Assembly (NCBI GenBank): GCA_039029935.1 | Contig: JBCCFC010000884.1 | Coordinates: forward strand, 1 to 5,945 | Origin: G039029935 sp039029935 | Lineage (GTDB): Bacteria > Chloroflexota > Anaerolineae > Caldilineales > Caldilineaceae | Reading direction: 5' to 3' | Length of the DNA: 5,945 nt | Shown here: one piece after another, positions 5,876 to 5,945 of the stretch | How the letters are laid out: every line of letters starts with the position of its first letter | Numbering within the stretch: position 1 is the stretch's first letter | Program-made: the position numbers and the translations under genes | Notes under the pieces: model-generated | Seen by the model: only the letters and a program-made list of their open reading frames with translations | What the model was told of the DNA's origin: nothing | The model's database searches: none

Positions 5876-5945
5876 GGCGCGTGTTGTGAAAAGATTGGCC
5901 CCCGGGGGGATTTGGACCCACCCACGGGGGGGGACAAAAAAAGAA
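5870..5945. other. G/C homopolymer-rich contig edge, probably poor-quality sequence
   Basis: Contains runs of eight G, five C followed by six G, seven G and seven A within 76 bases, unlike anything in the remaining window. No gene, RNA or promoter is seen. This is most simply explained as low-depth or erroneous consensus where assembly broke at a repeated element. Confidence 0.6.

Noticed and set aside
5870..5945. G-quadruplex or GC-rich regulatory element
   Set aside because: The G runs are confined to the last 76 bases beside the contig end and look like consensus errors; no biological claim should rest on them without read-level evidence.

Overview
The window holds two long genes, both on the minus strand, separated by 176 bases. 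It looks like one short contig from a member of Chloroflexota (Anaerolineae/Ardenticatenia-like). That assignment is an inference. It rests mainly on the secreted protein's C-terminus (NRVFLPLLLK), which resembles an endings class I remember from exported proteins of this phylum, and on its dockerin-like segment with a cysteine-framed, widely spaced pair of calcium loops. An alternative host is a large-genome gammaproteobacterium such as the Beggiatoa group, which also carries NHL, cohesin and AAA-ATPase-like proteins.

Layout on the plus strand: 1-71 is a short downstream spacer that carries a transposon-end-like inverted repeat. 72-3629 (minus) encodes a 1185-residue exported modular protein: signal peptide, six-bladed NHL propeller, cohesin-like module, three cadherin-like repeats, Ig/cadherin-like module, dockerin-like segment, second cohesin-like module and a short hydrophobic C-terminal tail. 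3630-3805 is its regulatory region, with TTAA-core direct repeats spaced about one helical turn apart. 3806-5716 (minus) encodes a 636-residue protein of the AAA-ATPase-like / PD-(D/E)XK nuclease family. 5717-5945 contains its ribosome binding site, a four-unit heptamer repeat, an extended -10 promoter and a dyad over the -35 region. It then runs into the second copy of the inverted repeat and finally into G-rich, probably unreliable sequence at the contig edge.

The genes share orientation and an almost identical Shine-Dalgarno sequence (GGAGAAGG). Each has its own plausible promoter, and nothing in the sequence shows that they work together. One product is extracellular and adhesive or structural, the other is cytoplasmic. 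I do not see a clear multi-gene defence, biosynthetic or CRISPR system. The points most worth checking are the combination of cohesin-like and dockerin-like modules in one polypeptide, the C-terminal tail as a possible sorting signal, the phased TTAA repeats upstream of the surface gene, the mosaic cadherin repeat, and the matching inverted repeats at both ends of the window.
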